From: Malachius bipustulatus
Lineage: Eukaryota; Arthropoda; Insecta; Coleoptera; Melyridae
Assembly (NCBI GenBank): GCA_910589415.1
Contig: OU342631.1
Coordinates: 19,282,001-19,346,000, forward strand
Direction: 5' to 3'
Length of the DNA stretch: 64,000 nucleotides
Shown: one piece after another, positions 32,703 through 45,600 of the stretch
How positions within the stretch are numbered: position 1 is the first letter of the stretch
Layout of the letters: each line of letters opens with the position of its first letter
Position numbers and translations under genes: made by a program
Notes under the pieces: generated by a model
Seen by the model: the letters and a program-made list of their open reading frames with translations, nothing else
Databases searched by the model: none
Told to the model about the DNA's origin: nothing

Positions 32703-35700
32703 TGTTATTGACTGTTTCCTTTATTACTGAATTCAATCTTTGCCGTTATTGTTTTCAAAAAACTGTAACTGGGTATTATCCCAACATTTTTTATTTTATT
32801 TACCCAAGCTTCTTTGCTTTGAACAGAATTTTTGTTTTGGAAAATTCATTTAATTTCTCTGCATAAGAATTTAGCATGCATTAGCTTAGCTCGATATATT
32901 TATTTTAATAAATAAAAAAAATGTATATCTCTTCTGAATGGTAAGTACCTAAGTATTCTTCAACCGTTCAAAATAAGCGCCTATTTTATTGATAACTTCA
33001 TTAATAGATACAGTGAAGAATATTTATTAAAGGAATGATTTATTTGAATTATTGTTTGATTCGAAGTAATAAAATACAATCAAATAAACAAAACGGCTGA
33101 TATAATTAATGAACTCTTGTCGACAAGAAATCGCGAATTATCCTTCCAGACCAAAGGATTCTCAATTCCCTCTTCCAGGATATTGTTAGGTAATGATAAT
33201 CCTTGGCGCCGAGTCGTGACGTCGTGAATCAGCATCTAATCCTGTGGGAACTGACACCAGTTCCTTTGTCTGTCTCACTCTGATATCTAATTGTTGTCTG
33301 TAATCCCTATTATTGTCTACACCCAGCCAAAATACTGCTGTCTGAGCCGTCATCGTACAATGCTTACTAATGTATTTTTACTCATAAAACGTCATAAACG
33401 TCACCCCCGAATGCAAACATTGTGCGAGGAGTGCCGTTAGGATATTTTCGGGAATTATTTTAATATCATAATAAACAATATACAACAGTTTGAAAGTGAA
33501 AAACGAGAGGTAAATTAACGTCATAATGTGGTTCAGGTTATCCCGGGGTTGCTCGCATGACAAATTTATAACCTGAATGGGGTATGGCGTGATGTTGTAA
33601 TACGTTTAACAGATAACACCATGGACTCTATGGCTGTAATTTACTGTTCATTATTGTTAGAAGAATATGTGTTTGTAATTCCAGTGTTATAAAAATAATT
33701 ATGTAATAATAAGTACAGGATAATTGACCTACCTACCCACCCGGTTTATCATGATATGTATTATATTTGATATTGTTTGCAATTCTTATCTATCTATCTG
33801 TCATACGCATATAGATCCCAACCTACCCTTGTCACGAATGTCGCATTATACATATGTAATAAAATGGGGGCAATTAATTCAAACTCAAAAAATTAAAGGA
33901 ATCTGCATAAAAAAAAACAAGACAAGTTTTTAAGCTAATAGCGTTTTTTTCATGATAGATTATTGTTTATTGGCATGCTAGATAATTGATAATTTATATG
34001 ATGATGGGTAAATTATCAAAAATTGTATTAACCTGTATTTATTTATAATGACGCCAGTAAAAACTTAGGTTCAGGAAGGTTTGAAGCAAAACATAAAGGG
34101 TGAAATAAAAAATAGGATAGTCCGTGATCACTTAGGGGTTGAAAGGAATAATTAACGGGTTCTTAAGGGGGTAGATATCGCAGCCTGGACGTATAGTCGA
34201 GTCTGTCAAATTTAATTTGTTTATGCTTTGAAATGGGAGAGCTTGTTCAGGAAAGTATAGTTGTCTGTGAAAATAATATACGCGGTTTCCATGTTCCATA
34301 TATCTTATAATTTATTATCCTTCTATCTTATTGTATCGATGAACCTATTACCTATGAATTTCAATTGCAAAAAAAGACATACCCCTAACACCATACTCTG
34401 TCTCCCAGACTGGTGGTGCATGTATTGGGATCTCGGCTACTGTAGGAGATAGGAGATATGGAATCCTTTTAAATTAGTCTAATTTCATTGTGGAAATCAT
34501 TTGCTCAAGTGACGGTCGACACACGACCTTAATAGGGTGTGGTAATGTGCTTCATTGGAAATTTTTTTAGAGAAGTCTATGATTTACCCGGAACCCCATG
34601 CCTTAAATTTTGATACATTTTGAAGAAACTAGGATGCTGCATTTTCTAAATATCCTCATTATTCTTTGTTTTTCATTATTTTTGAAAAAACGAAAACCTT
34701 CTTGAGGCAACATTTCATGTGGAATCTGTTAATTAATCTGATCTTTTTTTATGTTCTTGTTAATGTGAATCACTGTGTAAGGTATATATTACACACCGTG
34801 ATGTGAATTCATCATCAGCTTTGGTTTTACTTATAACCACATTATTATTTTTTTAATAATTTAGAGAGACAATTTGAGTAGGTACCTTTTTGATGATGTA
34901 ATTACTTACTGGTAAAAAATATTAAATGCAAAAAAAAAATTTATAATTTTGACGTTTTCACATTTGAGAGTTATTTATTTATTTATTTTGAGAGTTAGAA
35001 CAATGAAAATATTGAGCAATAAAACAAACAAATTACAATTTATTCACATTATGCTAGATTTCAATATTTTGAAGTATTTTAAAAAATTGATTTATTAAAT
35101 TTTGTAAGTAATTAGAAAAAAGCAAATTACTTTTTTTGTTATTAAAAAAGCTATGAATAATGAACTAGTTCTTCTAAATCAGTAAAAAATTGATACCGCT
35201 TTCATAAGAAAAATTAAAGCCGATGGAAGGTTCCGATTAATCGAAACGTTGAACAAAAATTAGTCGCTGCTGAAATATCCTTAAAAAACTCAAAAATAGA
35301 CTTCTTATTTCAGCTTTATCCTTCTTATTTGTGGCAGTCATATCAAATTCCATCATTGGTTATTCATGGAGTTTGGTATAAAAATTTACTAAACCAAAAA
35401 TTTGTCAAATATTCCAGAAAAAGAAATAATTACCCATGCATATTTTATTTTTTACGGAATGCAAATAATTGGAAAATCAAAAAAAATCATAATAAGGCAA
35501 TAGATATGACTTCATATTCATGTGCATTCTGTGAAAAAATGTTTTTTCATTGTTCGAAAAATAAATTTAAATGTTGAATTTTTTAATACCTTTCATTGAT
35601 TTTGAGTTTATTTGATTTTTTCATATTAAAAGACAAAAAAACAATGTGGCTGTCATAAACAAGAAAAAAAGTTGACCATGAGAACTCTGGGATCTAGTTG

Positions 35701-35864
35701 GCTCGGCTTTGATAATCCTTGAAATGCCAAATGGATAGCTCATGACAACTTTATGTAAACCTATACAAACAATTTTTTTTTCAATTCAGCAAGATACCTA
35801 AGCCTAAAATTAATTAATAAATGTTTTAAATTAAATAAATTAATTAATAAAAAAACAACCACTC
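32703..35864. other. Intergenic; TAATCC-bearing block at 33120-33330
   Basis: No gene was recognised. The stretch 33120-33330 is less AT-rich and contains three TAATCC words (in 'gataatccttgg', 'ctaatcctgtgg' and 'gtaatccctatt') plus a TTATCC. TAATCC is the preferred site of K50 homeodomain factors such as Otd or Pitx, so it is a candidate enhancer. A motif of the 'cgatgg...cgaaacgttg' type at about 35221-35252 resembles Penelope-like ends. The rest is AT-rich filler. Confidence 0.3.
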
Positions 35865-35866
35865 TA

Positions 35867-36649
35867 CAGGGTGTTAAGAAAATGACGGATAAACTCTTCA
35901 GTACATTGTAGGGGACACTCTGTAAAGTCAAAATATTGAACAATAAATTTGGCAACGTTTAACGCGATAACAGTTGGTATTTGGTAATTTCGTCTAATTT
36001 CTAACAGTGTAGGTAGTCAAGGTATCAAAACCGTTGTTGCCAAATGCTTTTTTTTTCAGCATGCTTAGAAAAGAAAAAAATTCTTATTAAAATTTCCAAG
36101 CCAGTAATACATCTTAAGCAATTTTTTTAATTGTGTTGTGTACTGAAACTCGAATTAACTTAAGTTCATACGAACTTACATCCTGTCAGAGACACGACGC
36201 GTCTCCCACCCCTCGAGTAGCAGGCTGCGCCGTTTACGTCATTTAAAATATATTATTATTGTTGTTATTATGACTACTACCTAGTTACGAATCTGTTCCA
36301 TCCTCTAAAAATTTATGTCACGCAATTATTTGAATTTAATGTTGTATTACAATTACCTAATAAACGTAATTATGAAGTTGTGATCGATTGAGATAATCAA
36401 GGATTTATTTTACCCACAAATAAGTACATAATAAATTGATAACGATTAAAGTACCTTTTTTATATCTGTAAAATCATTTATTTTTTGCAAATACTGAAAA
36501 ACAAAGATCTAGGTAGAAAAATGTTAACTTTGGCATTTTTTATCTCACCAAATTGAAGACAAGAATTTTTTAAATTATTTTTCCCGTACTCTACTGAGTG
36601 TCCCCTACAATGTACTGAAGAGTTTATCCGTCATTTTCTTAACACCCTG
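35867..36649. mobile_element. TA-flanked MITE, 783 bp
   Basis: Inverted ends of about 54 bp are practically identical (CAGGGTGTTAAGAAAATGAC ... reverse complement). TA flanks both sides (35865-35866 and 36650-36651). There is no transposase. Near-identity of the ends suggests a fairly recent insertion. Confidence 0.8.
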
Positions 36650-36979
36650 TAGTTGTATGGCGAAAATATTTTTTTTTTACGAATTTTTAATACGCTTAAA
36701 ATGGTGCATTTTTCTTTAATTCAATAGAATCCCAGGGATGAGGATTTTAAAGTGTTACGATGCGATATCTCGAAAATGGTTTTACATATTTCCATGAAAT
36801 TTTAAAGGCGTATATATAAAGTTTATTTAAACAACTGACTGGCATATCAGTTTGCCCTAAGACACAGTATACAAAATATTACTTAAAAAATAAAATAAAA
36901 TTATTAAATGAAACTTATTGCAAAAAAAATTATTGTAATTTCGGTTTAAAACCAAAAAGATGATTTCTTAAAATGTACG

Positions 36980-37266
36980 TTGAACTTTTCAGAGTTTTGA
37001 TTACAATTTCCATGTCTAAAGATTTATTTAATCCAAAAAATTTCCTAAATTCAATAATATTTTTTAACTAAAGTTCCTCTAAAGCCGAAAAATAGTCCGA
37101 TAACTTCAATATTTTTAACTTGAAATTTGGATTTATAATGTGGTATAGTTGGCTCATAAATTTGACATTTTTCTAAGTGGACGTCCTCTGGTTGATTTTG
37201 GTGTTTTTCAAATCTTATTGTAGGGTCAATTATGAATCCTCTATCCAGTTTTCTATCTATTGCCAA
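36980..37266 (-). pseudogene. RLE-endonuclease fragment of an R2-clade retrotransposon
   Basis: The minus-strand frame 37266-37051 reads through 'RGFIIDPTIRFEKHQNQ', 'IYEPTIPHYKSKF' and 'IEVIGLFFGFRGTL'. These match the same order in the element at 62395-63039 (FIIDPTVRYE, IYEPCISFYAENF, WKVIGLWFGSRGT). Beyond the stop at 37051 the similarity seems to continue with several stops to about 36980. Only the C-terminal end is present, as expected for a 5'-truncated non-LTR insertion. Dead copy. Confidence 0.7.
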
Positions 37267-37628
37267 AATGTCAATTCATAATAAGTACAGGGGGGACATA
37301 TTTTACAATATTTTAATAATTTTTCCTTCACCCCCTTTTGGGAGGTGGGGTGAATATTATTCAATAACTTTGAGATTTTGAACATAAAACCCTTATTTTT
37401 TATTGTATAGATTTCGATTGTACCCACGACTACAAATAAGTTGAATTTGTTCTTTAAATTTTTTAAGATTCATGATGATAGAAGGCGCTGTTATCGATAA
37501 AAAAAATTTCGCTTCATCTTTTTACTGAAAGTGAACGAAAAATATCCACGACTCGAGAAAAAATAAAGATAAATTCTACTTATTTTTAGTCATAAAATCA
37601 AAATCAGAATCTACAATAAAAATCAGAG

Positions 37629-37662
37629 TTTCTAACTAAAATTGGAAATTTTAGTTAGAAAT
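37629..37662. repeat. Perfect hairpin
   Basis: TTTCTAACTAAAATT, 2-4-base loop, then the reverse complement AATTTTAGTTAGAAA. A C homopolymer of about 18 bp follows at about 37771. No further context. Confidence 0.6.
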
Positions 37663-37927
37663 TTTACTTTCTACCTCCAAGACGGGGAGGGGGGAGGAGG
37701 AAGCTATTTATTTTTAGCAGTAAAAGCTGAATCTTGAATAAAAAATCAGGGTTGCTTATTACAAAGTTACCCCCCCCCCCCCCCCGTCTTCGGTAATTTT
37801 ATGAAATTGTTTGAAACAGTTTTTGAGATACCTATGCATTGTAACACTTTAAAATCATCATGTCGCCTCTATTAGTATCTCTGCATGCTAGGTCCGAATG
37901 TTAGGAATTAAAAAAAACCTCTGTATA

Positions 37928-38961
37928 CAGGGTGTTTGTTATTCAGTATCTACAATATTATTGCTATCTCGGAATCGGCAAGAAAATCGTAGGTACATAT
38001 TTTATTCAGATTTCAAGAAATTTCCATAACTCTGTAGGAGCTATGGAGACTTGACATTTTGTACTTACCTATACCCTTTTGCACGTAGCTTGCATCTACT
38101 GCCAATGTAATAATGCGATTCTTATAACCGCCATATTGTTTTTTTGCCATTAGGTATAAAAAAGCAACGAAACTATAAACATATCCCCTTAAAAATATGA
38201 AATATAAAAAAAATTAAGCTTGTTTTATGAAAAAAATTGCAATAAACAAGCTAATTTCAAAACTGGCCATGGCCATAATATAGGAGTAGGTAAGTAAGTC
38301 ATTGAAAATAATAAAGTTGCAGAAATTCTGAATAGAGGGATGTATGATACCATGCAAATGGAAGATAAAACATTTTTGATGGATATAAGTATATTGAGAC
38401 CATTCCTTTCAGAATTCATTGTGAATTTTTGCTATAACAGTACCTATACCTAAATATGTAGTGTATATAGGTACTTTCTTACCTAATATCACTATGTTTT
38501 TTTGTCGCAAATATAACTTTGGAGTACCTATAGGTATAGGTTCCTAACATGAGAACGGTTGAAGATGATGCACAGTGCACACTGTTTATCGTCAATTTAA
38601 AACTGGTTCTAAAAAATAGTCATATTAGGTATGCAAAATTCTTTTATCTTTCATTTGGTAGTAGGTATACCAGCCTAGATACCATTTGACACCTCTTTAT
38701 TATAGTTCACAATGGGAAGCCTGAATGGGAAGCCAAATTTGTTGCTTCCAGTAGGTTAGCTTAGCACTTACGGCAGTCTTGCAAGTGGTGAGATTGAAAT
38801 TTGTCTGATGTAATAATTTATGAACATCAAAAGAATTTCCTTTTTTAATAGCGGCGGTGACTTACGAAGTACCTAATCACTGACGACATATTAATAACTA
38901 TTTTGAGAGGGGTAAATAAATTTTCATAATTAAATTTCATGTACTAGTAATGAACAGCCTG
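37928..38961. mobile_element. Possible TA-flanked element, about 1.03 kb
   Basis: The left end TA-CAGGGTGTTTGTTATTCAGTA and the right end, whose complement reads CAGGCTGTTCATTACTAGTA before a TA, are similar but imperfect. The interior is AT-rich with no transposase. The pairing is shorter and weaker than in the other CAGGGTG elements. Confidence 0.35.
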
Positions 38962-39199
38962 TATCTGTATAAAATTGAATAGTCAGAATTTCTAAAATAG
39001 ATCGTCTATAAAATGTAATGGGTACCTATAGAATAAATGATAATAACTTTGTAAACGATGATAGGTACCTACCTACTCAAAACCGATTCTGCTGGCACAA
39101 CTCCATCAATCCGCAATAACCCTTTATTAACAGCCCTTTCTTACGAAATCTAAAATCCCAATAAAGCACTTTACTATTTCATTCATTGATTCAATTGTT

Positions 39200-39275
39200 C
39201 CGATAGGCGGGGCTTACGGACATAGCGCCGCCCCCAACTCTATATACGGCTTACACAAGGATCACCGACTCTCCG
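39200..39275 (+). promoter_or_regulatory. GC-box and TATA promoter of the gene at 39688
   Basis: A GGCGGGGC box (about 39207) and GCGCCGCCCCC (about 39224) stand out in AT-rich DNA. A TATATA follows at 39241-39246, predicting a start near 39265-39275. GC-rich leader-like sequence continues to about 39400. A (TAA)n microsatellite (about 39537-39557) lies before the ATG. Confidence 0.5.
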
Positions 39276-39687
39276 GAGCAGGCGGTCCCCTGACTCAACT
39301 CCGGCTTATCATCACAAGTGCTCCGGTATCAAACAGTTGACTGTCGACTGAAACTTCGTCAAGACGCGTTATCTCAACAAGCCGACTTGTTTTTTCATCT
39401 AATCGCGATGTCAAACTTCCCCCAGAAAAATCCACCTAACTCCTCTTAAATGCAGGTATCCAATTCGGCTGCATGATCTAAATCGAATACTTTTTTTTGC
39501 CAAAATCCTCTTAAATTTTTTATTAATTCCTGCACTAATAATAATAATAATAATAATAGTAGGTACTTGATTATTGAGAATTATTTACCTAATAAAAAAT
39601 GTGAATTTTAACTCCCTATTAAAGAGATTTTTTTCAAGCCGCGAAAAAGAAATGTGTCGATAATATAGGTAAATTTAAAAAGTTGAA

Positions 39688-42600
39688 ATGGCCCTAGAAT
39701 TGAGCACGCATCATTCGATGCCCTTAGACTATAGTTCTGGTGGTGCCGGTGCGAGAGACAATTCCAGGAGTCCCGAAGTCAATGTGTCCGATTCCGCTCC
39801 TCCAAGTCCGCCGGGAAGCTCAGCTTTCACCGTTGTGACACCTAAGGGAAGAGATAGTAAGTATAAATAACGTTTTACATAAGTTTACTTAACTACTGCT
39901 ACTTATTACTACTTATAATAGTATGTGTAAAATAAGAAATATTTCAAATTACCTGATGATCATTTTTATATTTAACTCATATGCATGTTTAAATTATTTA
40001 AACCTTCATCTTCAGGACAATTAAGTAGGTATTTTTAACCGTAAATATCTTTATTAACCGATGCCAGATATTTTAAACAATTTTGAAATTAACTGAGTAT
40101 TTTTAGGTGTGTTCTGTAAGAAATGAAATTTTATGTAAAATGAAATTTTCTTGAATTTATTGAAAAAAAAACTATTTAGGTATATGGAAACTATCCAATT
40201 ATCAACTAATTTGATTTTATCTAATGATTACTCTTTATTAAGCGTGCCATTTTTGCCCTAGGAACCATTTAAAATTATCAAAAATTATTGCGTTACAAAA
40301 AAATTGTTTCATTGTCGTTAGGTCTTGCAAAAGCAACAGAAATCTATTAAACTGAAAAAAGTGTTAGTTATTAAATTTCTGGTATTTCTTGTAAAAACAA
40401 TTAAAAAGTCACATAAATTCGGATTAATTTAGTGTATTGATAAAGCTGGTTAAAATTTCAAAAACTCCTATTGATCCATGAGAACCCATCAGAAAAGTTG
40501 GACATGCAAATAGGGCTGTCTAAGTAGGTGATTTTTTCAAAGCTTTAAAAAACACCATTAAAAGAATTATGTCAATTTTAGTGTCGATCGAGGAGGACCA
40601 GTTTCATATGAATTTATATATTCAGCTGCGTTTGATCAGAAACCTAAAAGAATCTTAAATGATAGGTAAGAGGTGATATGACATATCATCATCCTCATAT
40701 TATACCATGTATTTTTTCAAAATCAGTGATGTAGTTTTCCAAAAGTTTTTTCCACAGGTTATCTATTTTATCTGCTAAAAACAGAAATGATTGTGTTAAC
40801 GTGCGTTGGAAATGATTTATTTTTGAGAAACATTGATGACATTTTTAAAATTTTTTGAAGAAATAATGGGAATACGTCATGAATTTTCAATCGATTTTTC
40901 AGTATTAATTATCCAGGAAAAATGTAAGTCACCAATAATACCTAACTGAAACAACTAAGTGAGAAATTATCTCAAGCGTTTGGCGTATCTTGTTCCAGTA
41001 TTCAGAATTTTGAAGTCAAAAGTCCATTCATGCAAAATACTTACAAAAAATAATTCACGAAATGAACGAAGAGTAGTCTGAAAGTCTTCAAATTTTTTAA
41101 TATTTAAGCGAAGGATTCCCGAAGTTAAGGAGGCTCGAACTATTATGAGCAGCGTCCATTTTCTGAAGAGAGCCTGGATTGTAGGAAATTATCTTCATTA
41201 TTGGATAGATCTTTTTTCAAAGGAAGGAAATCTGTAGATATAGAGAAAAGTATTGATATTTGTTGGAATATCAGATCGTAGCACTATTACAGAAATTTTA
41301 GAAAATGATGCCAAAACTTTTATGACACCCATCATCCTGATAAACCGGAAAAATTACAGAATCAGAATAATTGTCAGGCAATTTGATTATCGATTGCAAT
41401 CGGATATGCTCGTAAACGTTAAAATAGCGATTTGTAACCAGACCATGTACAGTGTGTGTCACAGGCATTGTACACCCCCTTTTTTTTTCTTTATTTTTGG
41501 AGATAATTTTTTGAAATTTGGTACGTCGCATATTCTCGATAGAGCGCACTTTTCAGCAGAAAATTGAATTTTTTCCCACATCCGGTTTTTCCGGAAATGT
41601 TACCAACTTTTTATTTTTAAATAGAACACCCTATATATTATTAAATTTTTGGATTCTGTACATTTGTACAAATCCAACAATACCACATAAGTACCATTTT
41701 AAATGCCAAATTTGTTTTTATTTATTTTTTTATTTCTCAATTATAGTGTGCCATGACTTCAGTTGTGTTCGTCACAGATGCAAAATGGTTACACCAAAAT
41801 GTCCCTTATTGGAAGTACTAGCAGATGGTACCTCGGTACCAATATGGTACCATTTGAAAAAAATGAATTCAGCTCAAAAAATCATTCCGGTGCGCATAAT
41901 TTATCCATAACTCACTTAATTTATTACTTTGAACAAAAATTCGATTTTTCTAGCATTAGATGATCCAATTGGAGTAAAACGAAATAGTCATGGCACACTA
42001 TAATTGAGAAATAAAAAATTGAACTAAAACAAATTTGACATTTAAAATGGTACTTATGTGGTATTGTTGGATTCGTACAAATATATAGAATCCAAAAATT
42101 ACCAAAAAGGGTGTTTCATTTAAAAATAAAAAGTTGGTAAAATTTCCGGAAAAACCGGATGTGGGAAAAAATTCAATTTTCTGCTAAAAAGTGCGCCCTA
42201 TCGAGAATATGCGACGTACCAAATTTCAAAAAATTATCTCCAAAAATAAAGAAAAAAAAGGGGGTGTACCATGCCTGTGACACACACTGTATGTTTAGTC
42301 CAATAAAGAGGCTGCTGCAGGAAATATGTCGTCATTATTATGATATATACAGAGTGTATTATAACGTCCGCATAATATTAGCACCACGCGATTCTACATC
42401 AAAAACAGAACATAAAGTTTTAATACCGTTTAGCTCTTAGACCTCAAAAATAACGAAGTTATCGACCATTGTAGTTTAAATTTGAAGTTTTTTAATACTC
42501 AAAAATATTGCTTAATATTATTAAAAAATTCTTAAGTAAGAAGTAAAATAGCCAAATTATCCAAAATTTTAGATTTTTTTTTGTAAAAATGGTTTTAATT

Positions 42601-45600
42601 AACATTTCAAAACTATAGGAATTATTTGATTTCCTTAGTTCCAATCAATATTGCAACTGCGCGTTTTAATTGTTGAATAAAAAATTGAAAAAATAAAAAA
42701 TCTGTAAAAAATTGCATGCATTGAGTGACACGTCGCAGCATGACATTTGTCTTATCGCACCTTTTTTCGATTACATAGCAACGGCACACCATACCAGTTA
42801 GGTGACTTCACGTCTAAGTTATCTTAATTTTTATACCAGCGGCAGTGTTGCAAAAATTTAAAAACATTAAATTGTCCATATCTTAAAATCTGTGTACATC
42901 AAGTAAAAACTGTTAAGGACTTTTTTGTTCTGTTTTTGATGTAGAATCGCGTGCTGCTAATATTAAGCGGACGTTATAATACACATACGTAATATGTCGG
43001 ACGAACGAGAAAGATATGAATTATCGCTGAGGCTTTAATTAAGAGGAAACGCGAAGATTGCCCGCAAAAATTCGGCCGAATAATTGGGTTTTCAAATTGT
43101 TCATTAGATAAAAATTACAATAACAATATTTTTAGCGAGACGAATTTATCTGTATAAGGTTTCCAAACCCCACCGTGCCCCACACCCCAGCAGTAAGGGG
43201 GTCGGTTTTTTATTGATAACCATTGCCATCAGGTGGACGCATCATAGACGCATCAAATCAACGGTCTATGCATTGCACTAAGACAAAACCTGCCGAAAAC
43301 ATAAATTGTCTGGGGAAAAAAGAATACTTGCCATGAAAAGCAGTTCAAAAGCAGCTGAAGATCAAGAGTTAAGATCAAAAGTGGTGGAGGGAAGTTTGTT
43401 GATCGCTTTCCAAAAAAATGGGGCATAAAATTGTGAGGTAAAAAACACTTAGTGCTGGCTTTTTTTTTTCTAATCAGAGTTTCGATGGTTCTGGAGAAGG
43501 GGGAAGGGTTGGTGTCATGATAATACAATAAACTTCAAAGGATACAATATTGCGCAGGTTCTACCTCTGCGCGTTACATTTTATGACGTGAATGGGATCT
43601 GACTATCCCATTCGGTCTATACAGGAAGTATGGTGTTTTAATTAGTTTATTTTGCGTTACCTGATGACGATGGTTATTAATGAAAAAACGACCATTAAAG
43701 CTGGTACTTCATCTTCGTGCAGACTATATTAGCGTTCAGAGATGGCTATGTCAGCTATCCTGCAAAAGCCTTATTGGCTGAATATTTTTTATCAGAGAGC
43801 AGACTCTGTAATGACGAAAACGAGAAATATTTGAGTGTCCAACACCCACACGAACTCATGCACCATGCAGCGTGGGAGCAGTTCTTGAACAACTTGACCT
43901 CAGAGACCTGCTGGTTGAAAAACCCTTCGTTAAAAGACTCTTCTTAAACCTTGTCATGCAAACAAACAAAATTTTTTATTACAGCCAAGACGTGCATAAA
44001 TAACAGAATAGAATAAAGTACAATAACGCGGATTCAGTATTAAGGGAAAAGGATATGAGCTAAAGACATACTGAGACCTTTCTTCGTCTCTAAGGAATAA
44101 TGTCAAACTAGAATTATTACTCAAGTCAAGAGGTGTAGTATACTTGGCAAAAATGCTTTTGGTCACTTACTACCGTTTTTGGAATGATCAAATAAAACGA
44201 TCGTTTAGAAGAATTCATAAGCTCACTAATGGTGTTAAATGGTGCTTTTTGCAGATAATTTTTGCACTTGAAATTACAATTACGGTTAGGACGGAAATTA
44301 GAATACAATACAAAAGCGTATAGTATTGTGCAGTCAAGGTGGTTTCCCTAGAAACTGGATTTGGCGAGCCGCCAGCTTGGCAAGCCATCAGCTCGGCGAG
44401 TCATAAGTTCATGGATTTGACTTTACAAGTCGAGCCTGCGTTGTTCCTAAAATCGAATCGACGGGAATACTGGAGTCACGAGCCGAAACGCCGAGCCTGC
44501 TCATATTGTTACTTGGCGAGTCACCAGCCCAGGTTTGCCGAGTCCCGCGCTGTAGGGAGCCGCCTTAAACCGAGGTTTTCAGTCCATTTGATACAAATAA
44601 CTTTCAGTTATCCCCTCACGCGCTATAATGAGTGATAATGGTCTTTTGACCTTATAAACAGGTCGAATTCTTGGAGTTTAGACACCGTTACCTTACATAA
44701 AGTTACGTCAAGAATATACAATTTTTTTCAATACTAACCTGATTTAATTCCTGATTCAAATTAGCTCTTGGAGAATTATACCATTTAGTGCGGTTCATAT
44801 ACAGGATGATTTTAGGCAGCCCGTTTATCATGCTTTTGTAGATGATTTTTTTTTAATTTATTTTCGGACATAACTTGTTACCTATATTGTAATGGAATAT
44901 TCCCCAAAGAACGAGAAAAATCAGAAAAGTTAAAATCAAATTGGGTTTAAAATGATTTAACAGCCATTCTTGCTTGGAGTAGATAGTCTTATGAAATAAA
45001 TGAACGAAGAAAAGAGTTGCTGATTAGAACAAAAATAAAATGTTGCAGCTGCATCTCTTGCAAAATGAATGAAAAAACTCGTTTAATTCAGCAGAATAGT
45101 ACGGATGATTTCCGGATACGGTCTCATTAACATGTTAATAAACTGTAATAACACATGTAACAAAAAATTAAGTGTAATATCCTCTGACGCACTTATATAA
45201 AAATAAAAATTAAATCTTTTAAATTGTTTTTACGCGAAGGTATTGAATTACAAGACTACATAATAATACTAGAGCTGTTCATCCGGGAACAATGACTTAT
45301 GTCACACATGTGTATATGTGTTTATTTTCTACAAATCCTTTAGTCCGAGTTTTTCTTATATTATTTAATGTAATTTATCCTTTTCATGTGCTGCTAGCTG
45401 TGCTCTTCGTTACGTTATATACGAGTACTTGCAGCATAACATTTTTAATATGTACCTAATGTTACTTGCAGGAATTGTCGGCAATTTTTTAAGAACCTCT
45501 CTTCCACATATGGCCTACAGCATACATTCTGATTTATTTTTAATGCTGGATATTAATACAAAGCGTTAACGTACATGTAATATGATCGTTTGACTAGTTG

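Noticed and set aside
41253..42440. Several 66-130-codon open frames on both strands
   Set aside because: They fall in the mirrored arms of the 41450-42289 foldback and the adjacent MITE, with no known motifs.
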